A stretch of DNA of 25,041 nucleotides from Chrysochromulina parva (Eukaryota; Haptophyta; Prymnesiales; Chrysochromulinaceae): assembly GCA_002887195.1 (NCBI GenBank), contig PJAB01000505.1, positions 1-25,041 of the forward strand, in the 5' to 3' direction. The position numbers and the translations under genes are program-made. Shown here in pieces: positions 1 to 8,502 of the stretch. The notes beneath the pieces are model-generated. The model was given only the letters and a program-made list of their open reading frames with translations, had not been told where the DNA came from and ran no database searches. Position 1 is the first letter of the stretch, and each line of letters begins with the position of its first letter.

Positions 1-666
1 CACACTCTTGCAGGGAAGGAGGAGGGTGTCACCACCCTGGCGGGCGGGGTCAGTCATCCAGGATTGGATCAGCGCTGTCGCAGGCGCGAACGACGACTGG
101 CCGACGGCGGTCTGCAGCGTGGCAATAAAGTTGGAGCGAGTGGCCGCGACTTGAAACACTTTTCGCACTGCGCCCACGAGGAGATTTCCAGCTTGCGTGG
201 CGGGCCCGCGGCACCGAACTTCGGCACCGGACAGGTGGCGTCGGCGATCAAGGGGAGGGTGGTGCAGGCGGTGGCGGAGGAGGTGGCGCCAGAGGTGGCG
301 GCAGAGGCACGTGTAAATGTTCTGTGGGTGGTGGTGGTCAGGGCGGCGGCGGTGGACGATGTCTGCAATCTCCATGGGCGCTTCGTCGCCAGGATCTGCC
401 TCGGCGTGGTCCTCCATCGGGGAGGCGGCGATGGTGGCGGTGGAGAGGGCAGAGGCGGCGACGGAGTGGAGGGCGGGGGCGGCGATGGTGGAGGTGGAGG
501 GATCGGCGACGGTGGATGGATACATTTCCATAGCGACCATCAGGGACGTGCTCGCCACCTCGGATAGTGCAATAGTAGTAAGGGCATCTGCAAGCCCTGC
601 ATCAAGATTGTGACCCGAATCCAGCAGCCGTCGAGCTTCTGCAAGCTCGAGGTCTGCTGCAGCCAT
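1..666 (-). CDS. Unidentified protein, partial, leaves the left edge
   Basis: Reading from an ATG at 666 toward base 1 gives 222 codons without a stop, so the gene continues outside the window. The first part (about 666-360) looks like real protein: a helical Ala/Leu/Glu N-terminus (MAAADLELAEARRLLDSG), an Ala/Ser/Thr-rich linker and an acidic segment. Between about 355 and 200 the same frame turns Arg/His-rich, which is typical of out-of-frame reading. A different minus-strand frame there carries a CW-zinc-finger-like motif (see 69-368). An unmarked intron or frame change in the middle is therefore likely. The frame is also open upstream of the ATG to about base 750, where ttgcaacag could be a 3' splice site, so the ATG may be internal. 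Exon limits are not resolved. No family is recognised in this frame. Confidence 0.35.
   Translation of the reverse strand, partial: MAAADLELAEARRLLDSGHNLDAGLADALTTIALSEVASTSLMVAMEMYPSTVADPSTSTIAAPALHSVAASALSTATIAASPMEDHAEADPGDEAPMEIADIVHRRRPDHHHPQNIYTCLCRHLWRHLLRHRLHHPPLDRRRHLSGAEVRCRGPATQAGNLLVGAVRKVFQVAATRSNFIATLQTAVGQSSFAPATALIQSWMTDPARQGGDTLLLPCKSV
69..368 (-). other. CW-type zinc-finger-like motif in an alternative minus-strand frame
   Basis: This frame contains SSWAQCEKCFKSRPL (about 185-140). It fits the start of CW domains (W-x2-C-x2-C-x3-R-x-L), which are histone-methyl-lysine reader modules. The second half, with the W-x-C and final Cys, is not visible before a stop at 69; an intron could hide it. 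The frame has no ATG of its own, so it would be an exon of the left-edge gene. A chance match in GC-rich DNA is possible. Confidence 0.25.
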
Positions 667-688
667 GACAGCACGAGAAAATGAATGA

Positions 689-1185
689 CTAGAGCCAGCA
701 TCTTCTAATGCTTTTGTTACATAAAATTGAGTTGTTGTGGCCACTGTTGCAAATTATCCGATAACGGTCGAGAGAAGCGAGATAATGAGGGTACATGTAT
801 GGAGACGTTCCAGCTCCCAGGTGGAAGTATTGATCGAGACCCACAGTGGTAGAATCGATAGGTGCCCATGTGGGGTCCACCCACTTGAAAAACTCGTTGG
901 CCTCGCGCTCCAGGTCAAAGCAGAGCGACCGCCACGCCCACGGCACCACGATGAGGCCGAGCGCGGGCAGCGAGCAGCCAGGCCCGCTGCCCGCAAGCGT
1001 CTCCAGGTACGCGTTCACCATCGGGATCAGCATGCTCAGCGTCTTACCCGAGCCCGTCGGCTGATGGGAGAGCACGTCTGAGTACTTCGCCTGGGGCTGG
1101 GCCAGGAGCGTCTCGATCTGCCCTTGGCGCAGCACGTGAGGAGCGAGGCGCTGCCACCGCGTCGGCAGCCGGGCTGGCGACGACG
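689..1185 (-). CDS. SF2-type (RecQ/DEAD-like) helicase N-terminal exon or gene fragment
   Basis: The frame encodes LRQGQIETLLAQ (like the LRxGQxEAI Q-region of RecQ-type helicases), then DVLSHQPTGSGKT (Walker A, motif I), a helix, and GLIVVPWAW at the position of motif Ia. The DExH box and the second RecA domain are absent. The frame ends at 689 in more AT-rich DNA shortly after the Ia region. No ATG precedes motif I in frame. A polypyrimidine-AG tract (gtgccccggcag in minus sense) just upstream makes 1185 a plausible 5' exon edge. It is either one exon of a gene that continues into the left-edge frame or a decayed helicase fragment. One candidate donor near 849, joined to an acceptor near 750, would keep reading into the left-edge frame. 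That join is speculative. Confidence 0.4.
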
Positions 1186-1249
1186 CTGCCGGGGCACGAG
1201 CACAAAGGGATGAGGGGGCACAGGGTGAGGGCGTGCGCGCACGGAGCAA

Positions 1250-1674
1250 CTAGCGTGACGGAGCGCCCGCGGGTGTCGAGCGGCTGGGGCCTGGGCGCGC
1301 ACCGCCCGCGTCGGCCGCATCCGGCTGCATGCTCCTCGGTGCTTGCAAGAGCTCGTCCACGAGGGCCGCATCCGGCTGCATGCTCCTCGGTGCTTGCAAG
1401 CGCTCGTCTACGAGGGCGTCCCTGGAGCGCCCTCCGCGCGTGGAGGGGCGACCGCGAGCTCACCCTAGGGCAATCGACCGGAATCGAGGCATGTGGCGGA
1501 CAGGATGCGGGCCTCGGCAAGGGCTGGGCCCAAAAGCGTGCGCACCGCGGGGGCCGCGCGCGCGCCGAAGAGGTATGCACGAGGCTTCCCTGGACATTTT
1601 GCCGGCGCCTCCCAGGCGCCCCTGATGAGGGATGTAATTGCGCCTCAGCAGCACGATAAACGTCTCTCTGATTC
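1250..1674. other. GC-rich region without a supported gene
   Basis: No ORF here resembles a protein. The region holds the two-copy 51-bp repeat at 1317-1418. The remainder presumably includes the 5' region of the gene starting at 1675. No clear TATA box is seen. Confidence 0.5.
1317..1418. repeat. Two-copy 51-bp tandem repeat
   Basis: The unit starting gcatccggctgcatgctcct occurs at 1317 and again at 1368, with only a few differences (agctcgtcc versus cgctcgtct). The 51-bp period is 17 codons, so translations look repetitive, but neither strand gives a recognisable protein. Confidence 0.85.
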
Positions 1675-4221
1675 ATGGTACACGGCACTAAACGTGCCCG
1701 CGAAGGCACCTTCAAAGCGCCACTGCTGCAGAAATGCTTCAAGGTCGGCGACCTCGTCGAGGCCATGTACAGCGATGGCTGCTGGGTCCCCGGCAAGGTC
1801 ATGGCCACACGCGCGCGCCACGTGCTCGTGCAGTACGAAAAAGAACAAGCCGAGCTTTCTTCGCCGGAGCAGTTTGGCCCTCGGCACATCTGCTACGAGA
1901 ACGAGACGCCTCGCGACGTTGCACGCACGACCGGCGTGCCCGTCTCTGTGCTCCTCGCACTCAACTTGAACCGCTACCCGGGTCTTGTCGCCACGTCCAA
2001 GCTTCGCGAGAGCACGTTTCTTGTGCTGCCGGAGTTGCACGTGTGCGGTGACAAGGATACGCCGCGCATCGTTGCCGAGCGCTTCGGCCGTGATCTCGAC
2101 ACGCTTCTCCAGCAGAATGCGCCCACCGTGCCTGCGCTCCAAACGGACTCGATCCTATCCGAGGGCAGCGTGCTCGTGCTACCCCCCCCGGCCGAAGAAA
2201 TGCAGACGAGCGCGGTGAGTGCCGGTGACACGCTGCCCCCTCAGCTGGGCGTGATGGTCGAGGTGGACGACGCGCTCGTCTGCCGCCATCATCCGAGTGG
2301 CTCTCGTGGCCGAGGCTCCGCAGGCACGCGGTGGCACTTGGCGGAGGTCAAGCGGCTTCTGCCGTACAGCCGCTTCGCGGTGGTGCTGCGTCCGCTCGAC
2401 CAGGAGCGCCGTACCGGTACCGCGCTCGGCCAGGAGCAAGAGACAGCCGACGTGGAGATCGACGCCCTCGGGCTCGACGGTGAAGGCCGGGAGTGGCGGC
2501 GGGTCGCGAGCGGTGGCGCGACGGCGATTGGACGACTCGCCGAGGTCGGTTGTGTTCTCGATGTGGGGAGCGAGGTGGAGGTAGAGGTGGGCGACAAGGA
2601 GCGCGCCCGATGGCGCAGCTCGGAGGTGCGCGCGCTCTTGAGCAGTGGCCGGTTCTTGGTGTGCGTCGACGGCGATGAGGACTTCATCGAAGAGTTTGGG
2701 CCCGACGACGAGGGCGTCGAGTGGCGACGAAAGCCGGCGAGGCTGCCGCCGGATCGCTGTGCCTCCGAATGGACGGTGCATGAATTGGTGAGACCGCGGC
2801 TGCCGAGTGCGCCGGACGACTTTTTGCATGCCGTGCCGCCGCCGACGACAGTTCAAGTGTGGCAGGACGATGGTTGGTGGCGCGCGCAGTACTTTGGAGT
2901 GGCGGCATCCAAGGCCGACCCCATCACCTCAGAGAGGCCGATGCCTGCGCCAGCGGAGCAAGAGACCTTCTTGTGCGCCATCCTAAAGATGGGGCAGCGC
3001 GCCGTTGTGCTGCGTGTCACCGCGCCGCGCATTCGCCCAGATCTGGTGTGGCAGCGGGAAGGCTGGGCTGCGGCCTCGCCGCCGAAGCAACTGCTCATCC
3101 CTTTGGCAGCGGCCACGGGGCCATCAGACGTACCCGATGCTCCGATAGCGCCCATCACGGCGCCCCTGAAGGCCGCGGCTGGCGCACGCGGCTGGCGCAC
3201 GCGGCTCACGCTCCTCGCAAGTGCCGCCCCTGCCGGGAGGCTCCGGCGCGCCCGATGGGCGCGCCCCACGAATCTGCAGCTCGCCCCAGCAGCGGATCTT
3301 GAGCCGAAGTTATGGGCGGGTGCCTCCGAGCAAGGGTGGCTTGTCGTCGAGGCGAGGGGCGGCAAGGATGGGCAGATGCACTACTTCGCGCCCGCTCGTC
3401 CGACAAGCGAGATGCCCCGGGACAGCTTCCACGTGGACGAATCACTACTCGCCCAAGGTTGCCAGGTGTATGCGCCGGCGTCGCAAGAGATGCAGGCAGC
3501 GGAGGCAGCGGGGAACGAAAGTGTGGGCATGCTCTCAGCGAACGCCGTACTTGGAATGGCCGACGCTGTCGAAGCTCAGCTGCCTAATGTGGCAGGTCCA
3601 GGGGCGGTTGTGGAAGCCCAGCTGGCGGACGTCCTTTATCGAGGCGCCTGGTGGGACGGGACGGTGGAGGAGTGCGGGCTCGGCGGAGCCGTGGTCCGCA
3701 CGCACGCCTTCTCCAAGAGCGAGCGTCCGGGCTCGACCGAGCAGTTGGCCGTGACGGTGCCCTGGAGTCAACTGCGACTCCCGGCGCCCTCGGCCACGCT
3801 GGAGGAGCTCGCACGGCCAGGCGGTGCCGTGGAGTTATGGTGGGAGGGAGCCTGGTGGGAGGCGACCATCTTGATGATGGTGCCAGCTAGCATCGCAATC
3901 CCCCGTGAGCCAAGCTGGCCTGACAACCACAGCTATGAGGATGGCAGCAGCGACGGCGGTAAGAGCTTCTCTGGCGACGACGGCGGCGGGTACAGCACAG
4001 GCGGCGACAGTAGTGACGACGGTGGCGGCCTCGAAAGCGAGGACACCGACAGCAAGGACGACGGTGCTGACGACGACGCTGACGATGACGGCTGCGAGAG
4101 CGGCGACGACGGCATCGAAAGCACTCTCTCACAACCCACGATGCCACTCGTGATTGTCACCCGGGACGCGCCGATGCCCAGCAGACACTTCGTACCCCTC
4201 TCACAGCTGCGACCTGGCTAA
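1675..4221 (+). CDS. LysM-like and Agenet/Tudor-like repeat protein with acidic tail
   Basis: Uninterrupted 848-codon ORF from an ATG. Residues 22-72 form an Agenet/Tudor-like unit (FKVGDLVEAMYSDGCWVPGK). Residues 73-120 and 122-171 look like two LysM folds: a Thr-Pro-x-x-[VI]-Ala start, a VPVSVLLALN helix and a closing hydrophobic LVLPE/LVLPP strand. More Tudor-like segments follow at about 191-240, 297-353, 390-440, 643-690 and 717-740, marked by GAWWDGTVEE and GAWWEATIL, where paired Trp suggest an aromatic cage. Residues about 745-815 are an Asp/Ser/Gly-rich acidic tract. There is no signal peptide or membrane segment, so an intracellular, possibly chromatin- or RNA-associated role is inferred. 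Agenet/Tudor domains bind methylated peptides; LysM binds glycans when extracellular but also occurs in intracellular eukaryotic proteins. Ligand unknown. Confidence 0.75.
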   Translation: MVHGTKRAREGTFKAPLLQKCFKVGDLVEAMYSDGCWVPGKVMATRARHVLVQYEKEQAELSSPEQFGPRHICYENETPRDVARTTGVPVSVLLALNLNRYPGLVATSKLRESTFLVLPELHVCGDKDTPRIVAERFGRDLDTLLQQNAPTVPALQTDSILSEGSVLVLPPPAEEMQTSAVSAGDTLPPQLGVMVEVDDALVCRHHPSGSRGRGSAGTRWHLAEVKRLLPYSRFAVVLRPLDQERRTGTALGQEQETADVEIDALGLDGEGREWRRVASGGATAIGRLAEVGCVLDVGSEVEVEVGDKERARWRSSEVRALLSSGRFLVCVDGDEDFIEEFGPDDEGVEWRRKPARLPPDRCASEWTVHELVRPRLPSAPDDFLHAVPPPTTVQVWQDDGWWRAQYFGVAASKADPITSERPMPAPAEQETFLCAILKMGQRAVVLRVTAPRIRPDLVWQREGWAAASPPKQLLIPLAAATGPSDVPDAPIAPITAPLKAAAGARGWRTRLTLLASAAPAGRLRRARWARPTNLQLAPAADLEPKLWAGASEQGWLVVEARGGKDGQMHYFAPARPTSEMPRDSFHVDESLLAQGCQVYAPASQEMQAAEAAGNESVGMLSANAVLGMADAVEAQLPNVAGPGAVVEAQLADVLYRGAWWDGTVEECGLGGAVVRTHAFSKSERPGSTEQLAVTVPWSQLRLPAPSATLEELARPGGAVELWWEGAWWEATILMMVPASIAIPREPSWPDNHSYEDGSSDGGKSFSGDDGGGYSTGGDSSDDGGGLESEDTDSKDDGADDDADDDGCESGDDGIESTLSQPTMPLVIVTRDAPMPSRHFVPLSQLRPG

Positions 4222-4639
4222 CGGGCACGAGCGGTGACAGGCGCCTCAACAATGTCTCAGCCCATCAGATGACCACTACTCGTTCACGATACCGGTACTC
4301 GGCACAGCCGGAGCGTCGGGGTCGGGTTGGTGCGGCGGTGGCGACTCCACTTTTTATCCGTGTTTGCCAAGATCGCCTCGGATTATCGTTCGAAGGCTGG
4401 TTGACATGATTGATACTGGAGCGAGGCAGTCGACATGATGCTCTTTGATTCCCTGGTATAAACTTATACGGTGGTGGTTCGACTCATGAAAATCGAAAAC
4501 TTGTCAAGTAAGAGCACCGGCGGTGCTGTGTATACACAGTGCACGTCCGCCGCACGAGAGCAGAGTGCGACTGACCGGTGAGCCTCCAAAGAATGCGCTC
4601 CACGGGCTGAGGCTCCACGCCAGGCTCGAGGCTGCAGGC
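4222..4639. other. Convergent intergenic region
   Basis: This lies between the stop codons of the convergent genes at 4221 (+) and 4640 (-), so it should carry both 3' UTRs. It contains a taccggta palindrome at 4290-4297 and a TATAAAC at 4457-4463. Because both flanking genes end here, the TATA-like sequence is probably not a promoter. No hairpin terminator or gene is seen. Confidence 0.5.
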
Positions 4640-5341
4640 TCAGAGCGGGAGCTCGCCGCAGTCCACAATGATGGCGACCTTGTCGGGCGCACCACTCTGC
4701 GAGCCATTCGCCTCGAGCGCAGTCAGCGTCTGGAATCCCGAGGCGAGCTCGCCGAAGACAACGTGCCTGCCGTCGAGATGTGGGCATGGAACGGTCGTCA
4801 CAAAGAATTGGGAGCCGTTGCTGTCAGGTCCCGAATTGGCCATCGACAAGAGGCCAGGGCCGGCGTGGGCGATCGAAAAGCCCTCATCGGCAAACTTGCC
4901 GCCGTAGATGCTCTCGCCGCCTCGGCCTGTGCCCGTGGTGAAATCGCCGCCCTGGCACATGAAGCCTTGTGAGGCATCAGCACGCAAGCCAGAGGGTGAG
5001 CTGAGCTTGCAAGTAGGCGAAGGAGGCCTTCAGATGATGCGGAGCGTCGCACCTGGGATGATCCGGTGAAAGATGGAGCCTTTGTAATGCAGTGGCACGC
5101 CGCTCTTGCCCACGCCCTTTTCGCCGGTGCATAGCGCTCGGAAGTTTTCTGCCGTCTTGGGTACGCCTCCCATGCCACCAAATAAGTTGAACTCCATGCG
5201 GCCCATTGGGGCGCCCCCGATCTCGATGTCGAAGAAGACCTTCGATGTGGTCTCCACGCCGCGAACTTTCATAAGTGGCGCAGGGAGTCGCAGAGCCGCC
5301 GCGGCTGAAAGCAGACACGCAAAAACGAAAGGCCCCAGCAT
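4640..5341 (-). CDS. Cyclophilin-type peptidyl-prolyl cis-trans isomerase, secretory, two exons
   Basis: Exon 1 (5341-5053) and exon 2 (4965-4640) join to 204 codons plus stop. The protein would catalyse cis-trans isomerisation of Xaa-Pro bonds. An N-terminal hydrophobic stretch ([20 protein letters not shown]) looks like a signal peptide, so an ER or secretory (or complex-plastid) location is inferred. Catalytic landmarks are present: HRIIPG joined across the splice to FMCQGGDFT (Arg, Phe, Met, Gln of the active site), then [14 protein letters not shown] and [11 protein letters not shown]. The loop [17 protein letters not shown] is the insertion typical of divergent plant-type cyclophilins. 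The Trp that contacts cyclosporin in human CypA is replaced by His (CPHLDG). An in-frame ATG at 5407 would extend the N-terminus by 22 residues, but the 5341 ATG directly precedes the signal peptide and is preferred. Confidence 0.93.
4966..5052 (-). other. Intron in the cyclophilin gene
   Basis: The 87-nt intron has donor CCAG|gtgcga at 5052 and acceptor cacaag|GC at 4966, minus sense. It is a multiple of three but contains an in-frame TGA. Removing it restores the invariant [14 protein letters not shown] active-site segment, which is strong evidence for it. Confidence 0.93.
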
Positions 5342-5450
5342 CGTGCCTCGAATTCCGCAAGGAGCTTTCCAAAAGGGGAACGCGAACCTCTCAGGTGCAT
5401 GGCGCAACAGACAAGACGTCGATCAACGTTGCCTCGGTAAAGACGGCCCA
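5342..5450. promoter_or_regulatory. 109-bp divergent promoter region
   Basis: The cyclophilin ATG (5341, -) and the first convincing ATG of the GAF-like gene (5451, +) are 109 bp apart, head to head. Both promoters and 5' UTRs must overlap here or extend into the neighbouring coding sequence. No TATA box is evident. Confidence 0.5.
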
Positions 5451-7805
5451 ATGTTGCCGACCGCACCTCGGCCCTTGTTGCCGACCACTCCGAGGAGTGG
5501 TCGCCAAGGTCGCTTCCTGCTGCCGCGCGCGGACCCAGCAGCAGCTTCTCCTCGCGAGCTGCCAGCATGGCCACCCAGCTCGCCACGACAGGCGCCGGCG
5601 CTGCCAGACGAGCACCTCCTGCACATGCTGAAAATGAGACTGTACTCGGACGCAGTCGCGGCCGCTCGTAAGCGCGATCTCGATCCCTTCTCCTCGACTT
5701 CGATGGCAGCGAGCATGGTGTCACCGCGCTTTGCGCCACCAGCGCCGCTGGCGTGGCCTCGCCATCGCGTCGTCGGCCTCGCGGCGAAGCTGTCGAGCGC
5801 CGCAGCGTGCGAGCATCTGCTGCGCGGCCGGCTTGAGGGTGTTGAGTTTGCGGCTCAGCTGGCCGCCATGCCGCCCGCGACGCGCGAGGATTGGAGCCAT
5901 GCTTTTGGCGCATGCGTTGCCAAGCTCGCCCGGATGCTCGTTGAGCTGCAGAGTCAGCTACGCAAGCTGACCGGCGCCGAGACGAGCTTCCAGGTGGACT
6001 TTGCAAGCGATGTGAAGAAGAGCGGCACCCGCCAGGCCAGGCTTGCGAGCAGCACGCGGAACGTGATAGATAGGGCGGAGGCGATGGAGGCGGCGTTTGA
6101 GGAGGTGGGCGAGACCGCACGCGCTGAGCTGAGCCGTCTACCCGCCGATGCTCTCGCCCTCGTCGGCGACCTCTTCGAGAGAGAGGGCCGCAGGCGCACG
6201 AGCCTCGCCCACCGGTGGCGCCTCGCCATCAAGGGCGCGATCGCGAGCACCGAAATGCAAGCACGTGCGCTCGAGACGGCGCTCGTTGACCTCGCAAGCG
6301 CGAGCCTCAGTCGTGCCCGTCACGGCGCTCTGGCGTGCCCGTCACGGCGCTACACTCGCGCCGGCGTCCGCCGCGGCGAGGGGAAGGGGTTGTTTGGCCG
6401 ACATTCCCTTCGCGAGGGCGACAGATACGGCGAGGGAGACAGATACGGCGAGGGCGAGGGCGAGGGCGAGGGCAAGGGCGCGGACGGCGAGGGAGAGGGC
6501 GCGGACGGCGAGGGCGAGGGCGCGGACTGCGAGGGCGCCGTGGCGGCGGCGGCACGCGCGGTGTGTCAGCATGCGCGCTGCCTACTCGGGGGCGCAGGCG
6601 AGGCATCCATGGAGGCAACTCTCTATCTGCTCGTCAAGGGCTCGCATGCACGTGCGCCAGGGTCTGGGGTTGCCATATTAGGGTCTGGGGTTGCTCGGCG
6701 CGGCACTGCGGGGACGCTCGATACGACGCGCGATGAAGGGCTGATGCTTCTCGTTCGGTTGGCCGATGACGATGCCGGTGCGGCGGCAGGCAGCCTGCCC
6801 ACAGTGGAGGCGACCAAGGCCACTCATGTCATCAAAAGGCGATTGGCGGATGCTGTGGAAGACGACGTCCCATCGGATGCTGTGGGCGTTGCGTCGGCCG
6901 CCGCGGAGGCAGGTCCAAATAAGGCAGGTCCAAATAAGGCAGACCCTAATATGGCAGGTCCGCCGTCCGAAGACGTTCGATTTGTCTACGGCGTGCGTGC
7001 GGTCGCTGTGCCGATGACTTCATTAGCGGGGGAGTGCATGCAACGCTCCAGGCGGCCCGATCTCGCTCGCGATCTCGAGGGGCTCCCGATGGGCTCGCCC
7101 GATCTCGCTCGCGATCTCGCGGGGCTCCCGATGGGCTCCGCGCTGCAGGTGCGTCGAGGTGCTCGGTACGACGCCAAGTACAACGCGGCCGCCGACGGCA
7201 TCGGCGCACGTCGCGCGCCGCCCGCCGCCGCCCTCTACCTTGATCTGAGTGATGAGAGCGGGGCGCTGCGGGCGGTCCTGCGGTTAGCCGTCCTGGATCG
7301 TGCAAAGGAGGACGACGAGTCGGCTTCGGTGGCGGTGGACGAGGCGGCACGAGCGGCGGCGGCGACGAGCCTGCTCAGCCCGGCGTCGCAGCGGCTGCTC
7401 TCGTCGCTGCGCCCGCTGTTCACACTCACACTTCGAGAGCCCGTCCGTGCGGCCGCCGCCGCATTCACACGGGAGGGCGCGCTCGCACACACCCTCACAG
7501 CGCTCTCGATGGGACTGGCGCGCCTGCCCAAGGGGGGGGTGGCTATGAAGACGCTCATGGGCGCCTTGGGGGCAATGTGTTGTGACGCGCTCGGTGCGGC
7601 CACGTGCACCCTCTTCCTATTTAGGGACGTGGCGAGCGGTCGTAAGCTCGTCGGCTATCCCGTGTCGCGCCGTCATGGAGCCGCCGAGCCCCTGTCACTC
7701 AACCTGCCGCCGTCGAGGACGCCCGGGACGGCGCGCTCCCGGGGTCTCCGGGGTGAGGAGGGCGGCTGGCTCGGCGGCGGCGCCGATGTGGAGGAGCAGC
7801 AGGAG

Positions 7806-7840
<35 letters not shown>

Positions 7841-8180
7841 TCATGGCGGCGGCGCGGCTGGCACGTCGCTGGACAGCCTCGCTGGCCGATGCGCCGCCCA
7901 GCCGCCCACCTTCCTTCTCCTCAACGGCATCGCGCCCGACGACCCCCGCCTGCATCCCGCCGTCGATGCCTTGCCAGCAGGCGCGAGTGGCCCCCTGTCG
8001 ATCGTCTGTGCAGCTCTGACCGACGCGGGAGGCAACCACATCCTCGGGTTATGCGAGCTCGTGCGCTCAGCCGTTGAAATGCCGTTCGCCCATGACGACG
8101 CGCCGATTGTCGCCGCGGTGCTGCGCGCCGTCTCGTTTGCGATCGACAACTACTTCTTGCACGAGCTGCTCGACGGGTGA
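5451..8180 (+). CDS. GAF-domain-like protein with low-complexity repeat insertions
   Basis: 909 codons from the ATG at 5451; the frame is open further upstream, but that part lies antisense to the cyclophilin. The N-terminal third is helical and charged (about residues 60-290, e.g. LARMLVELQSQLRKL, AEAMEAAFEEVGETARAEL). The C-terminal 220 residues resemble a GAF fold: a helix (MKTLMGALGAMCCDALGA), a strand ATCTLFLFRD, and later NHILGLCELVRS followed by PFAHDDAPIVAAVLRAVSF. An earlier segment (ARCLLGGAGEASMEATLYLLV ... AALYLDLSD) may be a degenerate first GAF. GAF domains bind small ligands such as cyclic nucleotides or mediate dimerisation; no ligand can be named. Gly/Glu, PDLARDL/GLPMGS, AGPNK and Glu-Asp repeats interrupt the fold. 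The true start could be upstream or in an unseen exon. Confidence 0.65.
6411..6534 (+). repeat. GGCGAG-type minisatellite in the GAF-like gene
   Basis: Imperfect repeats of gagggcgacagatacggc, gagggc and gcggacggcgag units encode Gly/Glu/Asp-rich low complexity. All units are multiples of three, so the frame is kept. Confidence 0.8.
6659..6694 (+). repeat. 21-bp two-copy in-frame repeat
   Basis: agggtctggggttgc occurs at 6659 and 6680, a 21-bp period. It encodes GSGVA-type repeats inside the GAF-like protein. Confidence 0.8.
6909..6962 (+). repeat. 15-bp in-frame repeat encoding AGPNK
   Basis: ggcaggtccaaataa-like units repeat with a 15-bp period, the third copy diverged, encoding AGPNK AGPNK ADPNM AGP. 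The codons (aat, aaa/aag, ata) are AT-richer than the surrounding gene, suggesting recent local expansion. Confidence 0.8.
7056..7139 (+). repeat. 42-bp two-copy in-frame repeat
   Basis: Two nearly identical 42-bp units starting at 7056 and 7098 encode PDLARDLxGLPMGS twice. The near identity at nucleotide level implies a recent duplication. Confidence 0.85.
7800..7841 (+). repeat. GAGGAC hexanucleotide repeat (Glu-Asp tract)
   Basis: Tandem gaggac units encode an acidic EDEDED run within the C-terminal GAF-like region of the gene. Confidence 0.8.
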
Positions 8181-8502
8181 GAGGTCGATGGCGAGTTGCC
8201 GTGGTGTTCTGTTGGAGGATTGAAAACATCTCGGCGGCTGTGAATGCTCACTCTCTGGGTCTGGCCCGTCGTCGGCTCCCGGCCCGCGTCTCTACATTGT
8301 GACTACGCACTGTTAGAAGCATATTCTTGTACCGATGTGTGTATCCCTAGCATGATCCGAGCATGCCCGAGTTGGCCTCGTCGATGATCGAGGAATCTTG
8401 TCCCACATTCACATTCACAGACCCAGACACATCCTCGGCTCTTTCTTGTGCACTTGCGTCTTGGGTCTTCGGCGCTGTCGGGGCTCGGGGCTGCTCGCCG
8501 AA
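8181..8502. other. Intergenic region, tandem genes
   Basis: This holds the 3' UTR of the GAF-like gene and the promoter of the hydrolase gene. The frame of the hydrolase is open back to 8398 but without an earlier ATG. No TATA box or other motif stands out. Confidence 0.45.

Noticed and set aside
64..567. Gly-rich plus-strand frame at the left edge
   Set aside because: The Gly/Val/Arg bias comes from ggtggc-type sequence that is the antisense of the Ala/Ser/Thr-coding minus strand.
1044..1889. Minus-strand frame covering the 51-bp repeat
   Set aside because: It overlaps the 5' part of the well-supported gene at 1675, has Arg/Ala-rich composition and no homology-like segment.
2179..2856. Minus-strand frame within the LysM/Agenet gene
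   Set aside because: Arg/His/Pro-rich shadow without features.
4457..4463. TATAAAC as a promoter
   Set aside because: Both neighbouring genes end toward it, and no downstream ORF on either strand looks real.
5106..5450. Upstream extension of the GAF-like frame through the cyclophilin exon
   Set aside because: It is antisense to a conserved cyclophilin exon and has no protein-like character; the ATG at 5451 is preferred, though an ATG in the overlap cannot be excluded.
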